This document shows positions 39,362 through 54,300 of a stretch of 64,000 bases of DNA, in pieces. Under the pieces are notes generated by a model. The model saw only the letters and a program-made list of their open reading frames with translations. It was not told where the DNA came from and searched no databases. The translations under genes were made by a program, and so were the position numbers. Source of the DNA: Diadema setosum (taxonomy: Eukaryota > Echinodermata > Echinoidea > Diadematoida > Diadematidae); the NCBI RefSeq assembly GCF_964275005.1, contig NC_092704.1, forward strand, positions 9,915,871 through 9,979,870, written 5' to 3'. Each line of letters starts with the position of its first letter. Positions within the stretch are counted from its first letter, which is position 1.

Positions 39362-42300
39362 GTGAGTACAATGTACTATTTAAAGGGAAATCATGACCGT
39401 ATCTGTAGCACCTAGTTTCCTTTAGGACTGTATCTTTTACAGGGGCAACTGAAGGCACTACGTGACATACATGTACACACCTAAGGCTCTAAAAAAAAGT
39501 ACACCCCCCCCCCCAAAAAAAAAAGACTTTTGAGAGTTCTATTACTTTCAAAGGGGATGGGATAGGGTGGGGTTGAAGGAGTGAAGGAAGCGCGGGGGAG
39601 AGGATTGACACTTGAACAAATCATGACCTCCACCCTTGATTTCTCCCCCCCCCCCCTTTTTTTTTTTTCTCCGGGTCGGAACCCCTACACTAAAAACGTT
39701 CTGCGGCCCCTATTTAAGAATATATAAGTTATAGAGCTGGGAGGTACACCTTCATGCGTGGTTAGACATATACCATGATGTACGGCTCGACATTAGCAGT
39801 GGCTCGGTGGCCTGGGGCCACTAAAAATTGATGTCGGGCCACCAAACAAACAAACAAAAAACTTTTGATGGCCCGATCGGGCAGCTAAAATTAAAAATGA
39901 AATTTTATGTTTCCTTTTATTTGGGGCCACTACTTTCCTTTTACCAGCCACCAAAATGTTTAATTCAAAGATTTTAGTTGCCCGAACAGCCCACCAGAGA
40001 AACATGTTAGTGTCGAGCCTTGCAATGTATATGATAGTACTCAATTCGTTTTCAACATACTCGTGTGAACGTATGTTAAGAGACCTATAAACGGTAGCAC
40101 TGAGTGGGGTGTTGTCCAGGTTCTGGTCGTCTTCATCGTTCACAAGCTCTGTGCGTGAAACCGGTTATTACTTGTGTGTACGGTACCTGGACTATTCAGT
40201 ACTCGATCTGGCGAGATCTACTAAATAAATGTACCCCCAGACATTATCATCTGTTATTCATTACTATGGATTGAGTATCCCAAATGCTCCAATATCAATA
40301 GAATACAACAGTGAAGTTTGAGAAAGATCGTACAATTCGTTCAAAAGTTTAAATTGCAGTGCCACCATCGATTGATGACAATACAGACTGTGACAGTTTG
40401 TGGGCTCATGATTATGTTTTAAACTTGCTTGAAGGTCAGTAATGTAACCCGGAAATTTCCCAAAAATGAACTCTTGATCCTTAGCTATATACAACGGAAA
40501 TGAACTACTAGTAGCTGCACAAATCGGAAGTCTGTTACTCTATACATCAATATATATATATTTTTAATCTACCGCCATATCCCCCTTAAAGCTTACCACA
40601 CAAAATAGAAATTTGATATCATGGAAAATATGCTCACAAGGCAAATAGCTCAATCACAGTTCAGTAAAGAGAATCATGTTAAAACTGCTGCAATTGAACA
40701 AATGTGTACATAAGAATGAGTGGCTTGTTTATAAATGTACAATGGCGTATAATTAGATTCAAAGAGAATTGACATAAAATATGTGCACATATTTATATAG
40801 GGCCTACATAAATGACATTGGAATCTGCCAGTTGACTTTAATTCAGAGTTAATCCGTAAAGAGACCAAGTTTATATTGTAAGGGATCGCAGAAGTTGCAC
40901 TGTTCAAGAGTAGGTGTCATTGTTAAAGACACATGAACTAAAGGAGGCGTGAACTACTAATACTAGGCCTATTAGTAATACTACACTTGAAAAATGAGCA
41001 TGGGTTTTGCTGACATCTTAATTCAAAACAGACCAGAATAAGTCCGTTGTATAGTAAAAGAAATTGATAGGTCATTAGTATTTAATGATCCGGATATAAA
41101 ATCTTGTTATTGTTGTTGTTTTTGTCTTTTAAGGATATAGGCCCACTACCACAGTACTATGATTTGACTTTAGAGTCCCTATATTATATTTCCTTTGGGA
41201 AGGTTTTGGCTTTCATAGCGCGTAGATATCTCATAATGTTATGGTTATATTATTTTTTCTTACCACAGACCAGCCATTCAACACTACTCTGTGTTTGCAG
41301 GCTAAAACTTGCGCAGAATGCATCCAAACAGACCTGCAGTGTGTATGGTGTACTGATCATGTGAGTACAATGATGGCAATGTATTTCACCTTCTGCTAAA
41401 GTGAAATACCATATACATACATCGATTTAGATGTTCTCTTCTTATGGGGAGACAATAAAATGGAAATATGATTACCTACTACAGTAAGTGGACACAAGAC
41501 CTTAAGTAGAGAAGTTTGTGTTTCTACCACGTTTTCACCTATACATTCTATTATCCCATTCATTTCCTGCTTTAGCCTACTGCTGACAACGCGCAGTATA
41601 GGCTACACAATTTCCGTAAACTGTCTCACTAAAGGTGTATGCAGAGTTGTACATATCTATATCATTTTCATGTTTCAAGTGTTCAATCACGATTTGTGTT
41701 CCACAAACACGACAAATGGAGATTTGGGATTGTATTCCACAACTTACAATCTTAAACATTCAAATAGATATCGAACAACTGCAACAAAAATGGGAAAATT
41801 CTGTTTGTACAGGAAGAACTGACGATATAAAGTCTGGACTATGTCGTATATCCAATGGAAAATTAGGATAACGTGCCAGGTAATCTACAGAAAAATATGT
41901 AATCACATTTAGATAACACGCTGAATGATAGAAGTTTCACTGAAATCGAATACGAGATATAGGAGTGCTGATCGAGGAGTTTGTAACTTGTGCATGTTTT
42001 CACAATAGCAGTGATATTGGCTATAACCGTATCTGGGGCGATGGTGTCATTATCTTACTCATTGCGAGTCTCCTAGACCTGTATACACTATCATTCATAT
42101 TTCTCGACATTATGCGATGAATATTATGATTACAGAATTGTAATAATGTAGCAGTGATTTATAGGGGAGGTGGTTGAGAGGTGGTTGAAAGTGCCCGCAT
42201 ATTATGATTGTATATCAAGGGGAAATCTGTTTGTTGAATTCATTAGAATGGAGAATGAGGCAGGCATTGGAAAATCATCTACATATCTTGACAACCCTTG

Positions 42301-45300
42301 AGTTTTGTTTTGTTTTGTTTTGTTTTTTACGTGATCCTGCATCACAAAACCATACCAAACGTATCATTGGTTGAGTTTATAGTGGGCCTGGAAATAATCA
42401 TGCATTTTTAGGTTCATTTGGTTGATTAAATTGCAAGTAATTCTTGACTGCTACAATCTTTTTCTACGTCAATCAAAGGCTACAAGCTTATAGCATTTAT
42501 CATAGGTTAGTTTTTTGACAGTTTTTTTTTTCCCTGTATCAATTTGTCTGCTCACCGTACATGAAAGTATGTGAGTACATGTATGAGTAAATATGGGAAC
42601 TCCAAAGACATGATAAAACTGTATGAATATGCCTACAATCAGCAGTCGTTTTTACGCTTCGACCTGGTGATAAAAAGAAAGGCCGTTAGTGTATTTGATT
42701 TTTGTTTCATCTGATAATCACATCGTTTTCGACGTAGTCAAAAGTCCTTTTTTCGCACGCAATAAAAGATGGCCCTTGCTGAATTTGAATAGACTATTAA
42801 AAGGGGATGGCAACTGATCAGTAGGAATCAGTGGAAATGCTGGGGAATGATTGTTCCAATCCTTGTGGGATTCATTTAAGACTATATATCTAATGTTGTG
42901 TGAAAATTATTTGCTTCAGAATGGTCTCATATTCAAGTAATGTACAGTTTAATGTTTCCAGGTTAGCATGCCTGTACAGCGACGGGGTGATCGTTATGCC
43001 CCAGTCACATAGACATCCCGGATCACCCCGGACCACCCCGGATCTGATCCGGGGAGAGATCCGTGTTGACGCCGGGAGGCCAACACGGCAACTTTTGGAG
43101 GTCAAAAACATCCGGCGTCATCCGGGGATTGCCGTGTTGGCAGAGCAATCCGGGGTGGTCCGTGTGGCTGCCGTGTAGCTGCCGTGTTGATCCGTGTAGA
43201 TGCCGTGTTTGTCCGTGTAGACGCCGCGCTCTTCCGGCCTTATCCGTGTAGCTGCCGTGTTGATACCGTGTGTACAGTCATTCCAAAATCCCGGATCTCC
43301 CCGGATATCCCCGGACGTCCCCGGATCACTGTGTAGATCCTTGAGCATCCGTGTTTATATGTGACTGGGGCATTAACGAACAATCATCCCCAGCATTCCC
43401 ACTGATTCCTACTGATCAGTTGCCATCCCCTTTGACTTTAAACTCCCTTGCAGAGAAGTAATATTCCAATAAAATTTGATTTGTTATGATGAACTGGGAA
43501 CATCTCATTATTTAAGGAGACCTCCGGATGATTTTCAGATTTTTACATTTGAACAACTATAAATTAGTTATACTGAGGACAGAGTTTCAGAATTTGTGAT
43601 GATTGGGATGAAGAATAAGAATATTTTCAAAATTTAGAACAAATTGCAATGAACAAGGATGATGACATGGCAGAGTCATCATAAGAATGCTGAGTTGGGG
43701 CTCAAGGAAGCAGAACAAAAGAAGAAGGCATGCATAGATTATACACAGGTGAACTCGCAAGCAAGCGGTATTGTAATGGAATTACACTGCTACATTTCTG
43801 AAATATGTGAACCTCCTATGTCATCATCCTTGTTCAGTGTAATTTGTTTAAGGCTTTTCAAAGTATTGTTTCTCTGCTTAAGAACCACAATAAATTCCAG
43901 AGATCTATACATGGAGTTGTCAATTTATGTACTACATGATGTGAAATTATGAAAATCGTCTGGAATGTCCCTTTAAGTTGACTACATATCATCAAAAACT
44001 GAGAAATTCCTCTTTCCAAATTGGGCCGAAACTAGCAAAACTGTATGGGGGATGTGTGTGATGCATGGTCACAATTACGAAGCAGTTGCGATAATTACGA
44101 TTTCAAAAACTCTTCCCTCTATAGCCATACATGCTGGTAGTTTCGAAGATATTTTTCATTGTTTGCTTCTTAAAGTTTAAAGGTTTATCACGGTCTCGCT
44201 TTGCAGGTAAGATTGTGCAGCATTCTGTGGTTCAATTCAGTCTCGCTATGTATTATCCATGAAAAGTGACTGTTCTTTTATTCCATAGCTTTTTTTTTTT
44301 TCATTGATTGTCATTAAAAAAGGAATTCCATGGGCACCGCTGCGACACGAGTGAAAAACTCACTCTGGCCGGTTGTCGTGATGGACATGGACCAGAGGCG
44401 ACCAAAGTGGAAATTCGCAAGGTACTGTGGTAGATGGTGTGGGTGCTCGTCATGAACTCGATAGCCACGAGTCACACAGCCCACGAGTCATAGAGCCCAC
44501 GAGCTACACACTGAGTAAAGAAGGATTACGAGCTCGATATCAACTGAAATGGGCCCACAACACATACCTTCCACGAGATATAGGCACTACAGGCAAATAA
44601 GGCCCATGAACTGGACTTTAAATAGAAAAAGGTCACCGAGCTTGACATTAAATCACAGTGCTTAATATGCGTACAGTATAGTTTCGAGCTCGTGGGACCG
44701 TTTCGCCTAGTGTCGAACTTTTGAGTCTTATTTTCTTATACAGTGCCTAGCTGATGGTCCTGTTTTGATAGGTGTCTAGCTTGTGGGTGTATGACTCATG
44801 GACCTTTTTTTAAATGTCTAGGATTATAGCTGGTGGACCGTATGACTAGGGTGTTTAGCATGTGGGATGACCCCAGAGAAGCGTGAGTGTCCGTATACAC
44901 AGTTGAAACCAGCTGGCAATGGCGCCCAAAATCGCTTATTTTTGTTTTTCAGGGCAGATTTCAGGTCTGTGTCTTTCATAGCATTGTCAGAGTTCATACC
45001 ATGTAGAAGCTCTGGAGCAAGATATGACCAAGACCTTAGTAGGGCCCACTTCTACATTTTTGTAAAGAACAATTCGCAATAGCACCCGTAAATTAGCATC
45101 CTTTTCGGCAATTTTATTTATTTATTTATTTATTATTATTTTTTTTTGCGTATGACAAATTGGCAATCATGTATTTTGATAGTTGTCATATTTGCTTTTA
45201 AGAGATTGTCTCGTGCAAGTTTTATTTTCATTACATCACTCCGCTTACTAAACTAATTGCGTTTGCATTCTTATATGGACTTATTTACACTGTATATAAT

Positions 45301-48300
45301 GTAAATTCATTTTTATTCATAATATGTGTGTGCCGTCGCATGTCAATCCATTTAGCTATCGATTCAAGAAAGTGTGCCGATTCTTATTCTATCTATATGA
45401 TCATTATTTATCAGTTAATGTATGTATCTGCACATCACTCTATTTAGTTTTACACGAAATAAGTTGCAATGATCTATAGATGAATGAATGACTGATTTCG
45501 CCTTCTCTCCCGTCAGAGTCTACCCTTAACGGACAAGTCTTCTCCCTTTCCAGACGATCCTGTGCAGATCACGCCCCAGGAAGTGAATCTGAGGCTGAGG
45601 AATGGTGAAGGCGATGTTTCGGTGTTGTGCCCTGATTAAATTTGGGGGAACAGTCTGTAAACGGACTGACAACAATAAGTCAGTTCGGAGTTAGCTCATG
45701 GGCACATTAATACGAATGACCTTTCTTTTTTCTCAGTTGGTTAGGGGCACTTCACTCGTTTTCAGAGCGACATAATGCATAAGCTTTACGTAACAATTTA
45801 TGGATTCATCAATCCCGTTCAAACAAAGAATAAACTTGCGTAGACCAGATGAGCAGAATGATCTGTCAGTTCACACTTGGGAAAGCATCCATTTCATTAT
45901 TTTGCATTGGATGTATTGACAATCTCTTTCTATTGATATTGCCAAATACCACTTTTGCTGACAGGTGGATGTGCTGGCAAGCGGTATTTATAAGGATTAC
46001 ATGAATAATCATTACATGACAGATGCTTATCCCAGTAAATTTAAAAACCAACATGCCTGTTGGTCCGAATGACCTTGTTTCTGCTCATGCGCTAAGTGGA
46101 ACTCCGAACTGGCTTATTAGACTGCCATTTGGCTGCGTGCCTCCTGCCTGACGAATGACAACATTGTACGAAAATTATGCGCACCCTCAACGTCACATGT
46201 TGCACGTCTATGTTGGCGCCAACGCATTATCGTTCTTCGTTTTCTTCATATTTTGTGTTTTTCCATCTTTCTTGCCTTTTAATTTTCATTTGATATATTC
46301 GAAGGCAACCTTTTATATATATATATAATTCTATCGAGAATCTATACCTATAATCAATGCCAGAGATATAAAACTTGTACAAAATGTTTGCATAACGTTT
46401 CAGAGGTTTACTTTTGACTTGTCGAAAATGAAAAGTGAAGGTGGTCCTAGCAAAGAACACGACCCCAATTTCAAGGCTTATACTAGGTGTTACAAAAAAC
46501 ATTTCCCACTTTTGATGCTTAATAGCTAAAAAATTATATATCGAATAAAACTGTCATTGATATGCGTAATAGCTGAATAGCGTACAATTTAGTTGGAGGT
46601 GATTTAATTATGAAAACCTAGATCAGTTTCATGAAATCCATGATTAATTTCAAAGTTAGGTTCCAGATTTTGGTCAAATTTTAACCCTCTGTTCAAAACC
46701 TGAACTTTACACAGGAACTAATGATGTGTATGTGAGTGTGTACTTACAATTACCCTGAAGAACAATGGACATGCCTGAATCACCTGTTGACTCGCGCTCC
46801 CAGGCACATGAATGCTTAATCAATAGATTATATTCATGTGGATTGCCCTGGGCACTGCTAGTCTGAATTCCAAGCAAAGGGTGAAATGCATGCACATGAA
46901 AAAAAAGTAAGCACATGTTTCCACGTGCTTGCATACACCACATTTCAGAATGAATAAAAACTAGCTGTGATAGTGGAATTTGCATGAATAAATAATGAGC
47001 ATTCAAATCTTGGTCATTGTCCAGGACCATTGTCTGGGTGTCAAATACACACTCCCATACACACCAATAGACTTCTGTGCAAAGTTAAAGTTTTGTACAG
47101 AAGGTTGAAAATGGAGCAAAATCTGAAACCTAACTGAAAAATTAATGTTTAATTTCATGAAACTGAATTATGCTGTCATTTTGAAACTGCCTCCAAAAAA
47201 TTGTACACTATTCAGCTATTGCTCATATCAATGTCAGTGTTATCTGATACATAGTTTTTGAAATATTAAGGATCAAAAGTGGGAAATGTTTTTTGTAACA
47301 CCTATCAGTCACACAATTATGATCTGCTTGAGGTAGCCTCCCCTCAAAAACATTTTGCTCTATCATACATGCGTGGAATAGTATGGATGTATGAAGGGCT
47401 GCTGACTGAAGTGTGAGTTTAGTTCAGTTCGGCTTTCGTCGATGACAATTCAGCTATCATGATAATATGACAAAATCAGTGATACCTAAACTTATTCATC
47501 AAGCATTTAGGATGGTATATACTGTACGTGACACATCAACTAAATCACAATTACAACTGGAGGAGACTATCCTAAGTATCAGCAATGAGCAATGTGCTAA
47601 TGTAAAGGGTGACCTCGGAGTATAGATCGAACTCTTCAAACATTATACGGAGCTGGCAGCTGGTTCTAAGTATAAAGTATTTATGCATACACATTTTGAA
47701 AATGCTGTTGTTTTCCTTATGTATGATTATTATGGGTATATTGATGAGTTTGAGCTTGAGACTTAGTCGTGGAACAAGTATTCAGTGATCACTTTGTAAG
47801 TCTAACAGCACGTTTCTGCAAAAGCAGAAGAGTATAGGGCCTATACTGATTTTGACAGAGCCACACTCCTCAGTGTCCCCACACGCTGCTAAGATGCTAG
47901 TAGTTATATGAGGCAATGTTAACGCGTCACAGTGTACGTTTTATAGTAAGATATTCTTGTCGTTGTTATTGCAGGTGCAACGGCGAGGCTTGAGCTGTCC
48001 GTACGTCATGCCGAATCTTCCCCGCTGGATTTCTACTACCTGGTAGATGCCAGCACTTCATTTCGGGATGATCTTGCTAACCTGAACGCTCTAAGTGATG
48101 ATATAGGTGAGAAATTGCGCCCTAATACTTTCTGTATATCTATTGCAAGTATGTGGGTATTCCATTTTCATTATTCAAGTGTGGTTTATGGGACTTGACA
48201 AAGGAATAAAACAATTCTACACCATATTCAAGTTTGATTGATCTTATTTGATTTAATCTGAATTGATCTCTGCATTCCTTTTTTTCATGAAGGGATGTAA

Positions 48301-51300
48301 CACAATGTCAATTGAAGAAAGTTACTGAGTATCGACGAAAAGTGGAAATACTTGGGAACAGGTAAAGTATCGACTTAAATGTGAAGTGCTTTTTAAGTAG
48401 GTATCATTTTATGCATCACACACACAAAAAAAAGAGGAACAAATCAGATCTCAAGTGCCTGCTGTTCAAAGTTGCCTTAGATGAATGACGTAAAAGTAAG
48501 TAAACAAAATGTAATAGCTTTTATCAAAGATGGAACATGAACTTTTATGATTCTTATGATTCATGAATTTCTTGCGTCGGGTTGTTTATATTGCAACTGA
48601 TGGACAAATTGCCTTATATGTACGTAAATATTTAACACTATTAATTGAATAGTAAATATACTATTAATATCATTAACGTCGATGTAGGGCAATTTGTCAA
48701 TCAGTTGCAATAGAATAAGAACGTTGCGTAAATCTCACTTGGAACTGGTGTAGAATGGTGTTGAATCTACATTGAAGTTATTTGCTCTTTTGTATCTTCT
48801 CATCTGTTTTACGCTTTGATGAATAATAATAATATGTTAAGCATCAAGAACAAAGATTATCAACATTGTCAAACCTTGTCACAGTGACGTCCACTATTCT
48901 GCAAATCTCTGACAATTAAAATCTCTAACCCGAGCAATCCCATACCTTTAATGTGGGATCAATCAATGCTGCCATGCTTTGTTGTATCATGACGATTATC
49001 GAATCAATTTTAGATGATTCCAGCAAAAGTATAAGAAAACGATTTTCCATTATGTCATCGTAGTATTGTATTATTTAAAATTGGGTGTTGCTGATGTTTT
49101 GTGCCAAAGGTGCCACGTTGAGAGAACTGTCAAATGACGTCAGAATAGGATTCGGCTCGTTCGTCGATAAGGTGGTCTCACCTTTTGTTGATGTGACCGC
49201 AGATGGGTGAGTGCTGCCATAACTTTTCTAAAAAAAATATATATAAATAAACATCAATTATGGAACTGATTGACAAATTGCCCTACATCGACGTAAATCA
49301 GTTGCAATGAAAACATCTCGACGGAAGAATTTCATAAATTTGAAAGACATCAATTATGTTGACAATATTTTTAATCATTTGTCACCTTCTGTACAAATGT
49401 ATCCATCAAGTTGAGGAGGTATAATAGACAAGCCGGTAGTACCTCCTTGATGTTACAAATATATGCATTTGTACAGAGCGTGACGACTGATGAAAAAAAA
49501 AAAACAGTAATAATAGCCTTGTCAACTTTGGACTATTTGACATAACAATGTCAGAATTTCAGACCCTGGGAATCATTTTGTTCCAAGTTCATCATGTCAC
49601 TCATGGCAACCAGGGACGGCCTGGTGGTAGTGTTGCTGCCCGGAAAGCAGTCATAGATGACAGGCCTGATTTCCACTGGCTCCTGCCTAAGTTTCCGGCA
49701 TGTCTGTTAAAATACAGAATAGCTGTCGCAATCTCACAGATGCATTTGTACAGAGGGTGACCTCGTATTGTTTAAGGGGAAATCCAGTCCAAATATAAGT
49801 TAGTCTTATAAGAAAGGGTAAAATATTACGAGTTCAACGGTATAAATTTGATCGAAATCGGATGAAAAACAAGGAAGTTATGATATTTTGAAGTTTTGCT
49901 ATTTTGGGGGAAAACAGTTCTTGAAGAGTCAATATGAATATGCAAATGGCAAAGTAAGCATGTCATTTCCTCACAACTTACCATATAGTTTGTACATAAA
50001 TTTTTGAAATTTCCTGTTTTTCATCTAAAGGCAATTATACCCGAGGCTCAAATACTCACATATCTAAGTGATCACTATACTATTCTGAAGTATTATTCAA
50101 CCAGGAATAACATCATGCTTCAGACTTCAATGACAGACACATTGAATTTTCGTCACTTTTTTTTGTACACGATCAATGGAAAATTGTGAGGGTATGACAT
50201 GGTTAGCTCACTCATTTGCATATTCGTACCCACTGTACAAGAACTGTTTTGGAGAAATTATCAAAACTTCAAAATTTCATAACTTCCTTAGTTTTCATCC
50301 GATTTCAGTCAATTTTTTTACCGTTGAACTCGTATAATTTTACTCTTTCTTATCAGACTAACTCATATAAGGCCTGGATTTCCTCTTGTGAAGATAAAAA
50401 TGAAATCGAAGATATTGTCCAAAGAACCAAAAACCAGACAAAATCTCTTCTTTTTTTGTCCTTTCTTTGTGAAAATTTACAATCCTTTCGCCCAGGCCTT
50501 ATAAATAGCTTCAAGTTCAGGTTGATTTATTTTATTTTCAACAAAATAATTAGGAGTACAATGTAATGTTGCCATGTACAAATAATGTCACGAAATCGGT
50601 ACAAAGATGTGATGAACATAATAATCCGTAATAAAGACACAGGTAGATTATTAACAGATGTACAAATAAATGTTATATCATTATGGTAAAGTCAGTAACA
50701 AAATTGCTGGAAATAAAGGGGACTGCTAAAATGCAGAGCTTGTAGTATACAGTCCCCTCATAAAAAAGGGAAAATTAAAATGCAAAAAAAAAAACCCGAC
50801 AATTTGCCTAAGAGACAGAAAAAAAAAGACACAGTAAACACATGCATGCGCACACAAGGAAGAAACACACGATGCAGCTCTCTTGTAAGGGAAGAAAGAT
50901 AAGTAGATGGAAAGATCAGTGAGGAAGAGAGTGAGGCAGGTAGTGAGTCCGAGGTGGACAAGAAAGGGGGAAGGAGTAGGAAATGGTGGGTCATAACCAA
51001 GGCACTAAAGGCACAGAAGCTTGGGCTCGCTGAGGTTCGGAGAGTAATAGAATTAGACCGGAGCAACAACAATTTTGAAAATAAAAATAAAAAAAAGTAA
51101 CTTACTGTGTTATTGAAGAAGTTTTTGAATAATTCTTTACCTGTAAGGAAAAAATTATTAAAACTTAAAAGGCTTCTTTCATACTATTATCAAGAGAATT
51201 CCAGAATTTAGGTCCAGAAAAGGAGAATAAAGATTTTCCAGAAACCTTCATAGTCAAAGGCAAATGATATTCATGGATTGACGCCACGGATATACATGAA

Positions 51301-54300
51301 CAATTTCGTTTTTAATAGAAATGGAATCAAATACAAAGGGGAGAGAATGGTTGGTGAGTTTATACGTGAATTGTCCTAATTGCAACGGTGTATTAAAATC
51401 ATGAATTTTCGAAAAAAAATCGTGAAATAACTTGAATCATTAATATGACTTCTCCACGATTCGTTACAAATATAATATGAAGAGCTTTTTTTTCCCCTGT
51501 AATACTAATATTCTTTCTATATAAGTAGAAAAGGGATTCCCCATGCGAGCATCCCATAATTTAAGTAAGGTAGTAACAAGGCAGAGTATAACGTAAAATG
51601 CGTCTTTGGAAGATAGAATTTAATTTTTTATAACATCTATATTCCGTGAAATAACACGACATACAGAATCAATATGTAAATTTCAGGTGAGTTTATTATC
51701 CAGAATAAAGCTTAAAAATTTGATGGAAGAGACTTCTTCTATGATGGTGTCTTCCAGGAAAATATTTCTCGCTAAATTTTCCAGATAATAACTGAACAAC
51801 ATGCATTAAGTTTTTTTGCAGATTAATTGACAGTTTTTTCGCTCTTATCCATTGGAGTAATTTCATTAAAATGTTTAAAGTATCAATTAATCGATCAGAA
51901 TCAGAATTACATAAAAACATATTAGTGTCATCCGCAAATAACAAGTAAGAAGGGATGCTTGAAGAATTTGACATTTCATTGACATAAAGAATAAATGAAA
52001 GGGGACCTAGTAAGCTGCCTTGAGGAACAGCAGAGTTAACGTTTTGCATAGTCGATGTATGACCGTTGATAAATACAAATTGTTTTCGATTAGTAAGGTA
52101 ACTCCCGGACCACTCCAAGGTCTTTCCTTTGATACCATAATGTGATAATTTGTGAAGTAGAAATGTCATGGTATCAAAGGTCTTAGAGAGGTCCAGGAAG
52201 ACTCCAATAGTATGATGAAATTCATCTGTAACTTTTGAAACCTTATCAAAGAAGGTGAGGATTGCATGAGATGTGTCATGCCATGCTTTTGCTGAAAACC
52301 AAATCGATGATCAGGAATAATTTTGTGGGTGTCTAAAAATTCAGAAACCTGGTGTAAACAACCCTTTCTAATGTTTTCGAAACAGAAGTTAGAAAAGATA
52401 TTGGTCTGTAGTTGGAAACATCTTCCCTTTTTCCTTTTTTTATAGACAGGAATTACTTTGGAAACTTTCATAGCCTCGGAGACAGCACCATTATACTTAT
52501 GGATAAATTAAACACATGTATAAATGGACCGACAATATAATCTAAAATATTTTAATAAGAGAACATTGTCAATGCCGTCATATCCAGAACTTTTTTTTTC
52601 AAATTCTGAACTATATCTAATAATTCATTTCTATGCAAAGGAATAAAAAAAAAAACCAATGAGCTAGGATTGGGGACTTCTGAATAATCTTGAAAATTCT
52701 GATGTGTCTGTGGAATATTTTAGGCAAGATTACTTCCTATTTGTGAAAAATACTGATTAAATATTCACTATAAAGGAAACATTATCAACAACTAACTCAC
52801 ATTTTGATTGATGTAATACGGGGTTTGACCTTATTTTTGTTGATAGCCATATTGATAACTTTCTGTATTTTGAATATCATGTTTAAACAAACTGAAATAT
52901 CTGATTAGTCAAATATTTCCGTTTCTCATAACTCTTGTATTCTCTATTTCATACAGTGACGCAATTCCATCACGCCAGGGTTCTTCCAATCCGTACGAAT
53001 TCGCAAACCATTTGTCACTCACTGATGACCTCACTTTACTGCAGGTAAGCTGAATTGTGGCATTAATTTACCACTAATTTAACACCAATTTAATACCAAT
53101 CACTCAGTGTTTCCTGTAGCTTCAAAGTAGATGAAAATTGTCGTGTTTGACCCCTTGCTCGTGAGTTTTGTTTTGTTTTTTGTTTTTTCGTCTGGAGAGA
53201 TTATGATCGGTCAAAATATTTTCGTAGGAGATGTGATGTTTCTCTAACTGTCGCTCTACCTTGATCATGGAATGTTCAACTATTTCGAATATATTGTCAA
53301 TTTATTTGTTCTTCATATATTACAAAAATAGAACCTAGAATATTACAAAGTAAAGAAAAATACTATGACATTACGTTTAAAGGGAAAGAGAAACTATGTA
53401 GCACTATTATTTGGGTTTGATCGTATCCACTTGTCATTATTCATATCAATATTATTGCTGTAATTATCGTTTTTGTATTCATTATAAGTGCTTAATACTG
53501 CTCTAAATATGGTGATGATGATTATTATATTTGTCTCAATGAGAATTTGTATACATAAAAAGAGAAGTGTCATCTGCTTTGAATTGCTTTCCCGTATCAG
53601 GAGACCATAAGTGCGATGACCATCTCTCATAACGTGGACTCCCCAGAAAGTGGCCTAGAGGCGCTGATGCAGGTCGCCGTTTGTCGTGACGTCATCGGCT
53701 GGCGAGACAAGACTCGTCACGTGATCTTCTTTGCGACCGACGAAACATTCCACACAAGCGGGGACGGACGGGTAGGTACAAATGCAAGATACACTATTTC
53801 ACAGTGTATGAATACAATCAAATCTGTCTGTAGCGACCACCGTCTATACTGGCCACCTGCCGTATGCGACCACGAAACACAATCGCCCCAAGAGAACAGC
53901 CATTTTAACAACCCTGAGCGGCCACCTGTCTGCAACGGCCACTTTTTCGTCTCTCTTGGGGTTGCCGCTATAGTAGACAGGTTTGAGTGTGTGTGTGTGT
54001 GTGTGTGTGTATACTTGGATTTATGTGAGTGTGCATGTACGTGTAGGCCTATACTGTAAAGACACTTACAACTAGAGAGCGTTTACCCTTTTAAAAGATG
54101 TCCCATCCCCTTGCTGCCCCTCTGGAACCGGTTCCATTTGGTGTGGCCCCGCTGTGAGGGAGTTGAAGTTTCCCCGCTGTGGGGGGTTGAAGTGGCTAGT
54201 ACACAACTAAAGGGCGAATCCTTAAAAATGGTAGTACCACAATGTCTTTTCCTACATGATGACATTGTTACCTCCACATTGATGTCCAAATACTTGGAAG

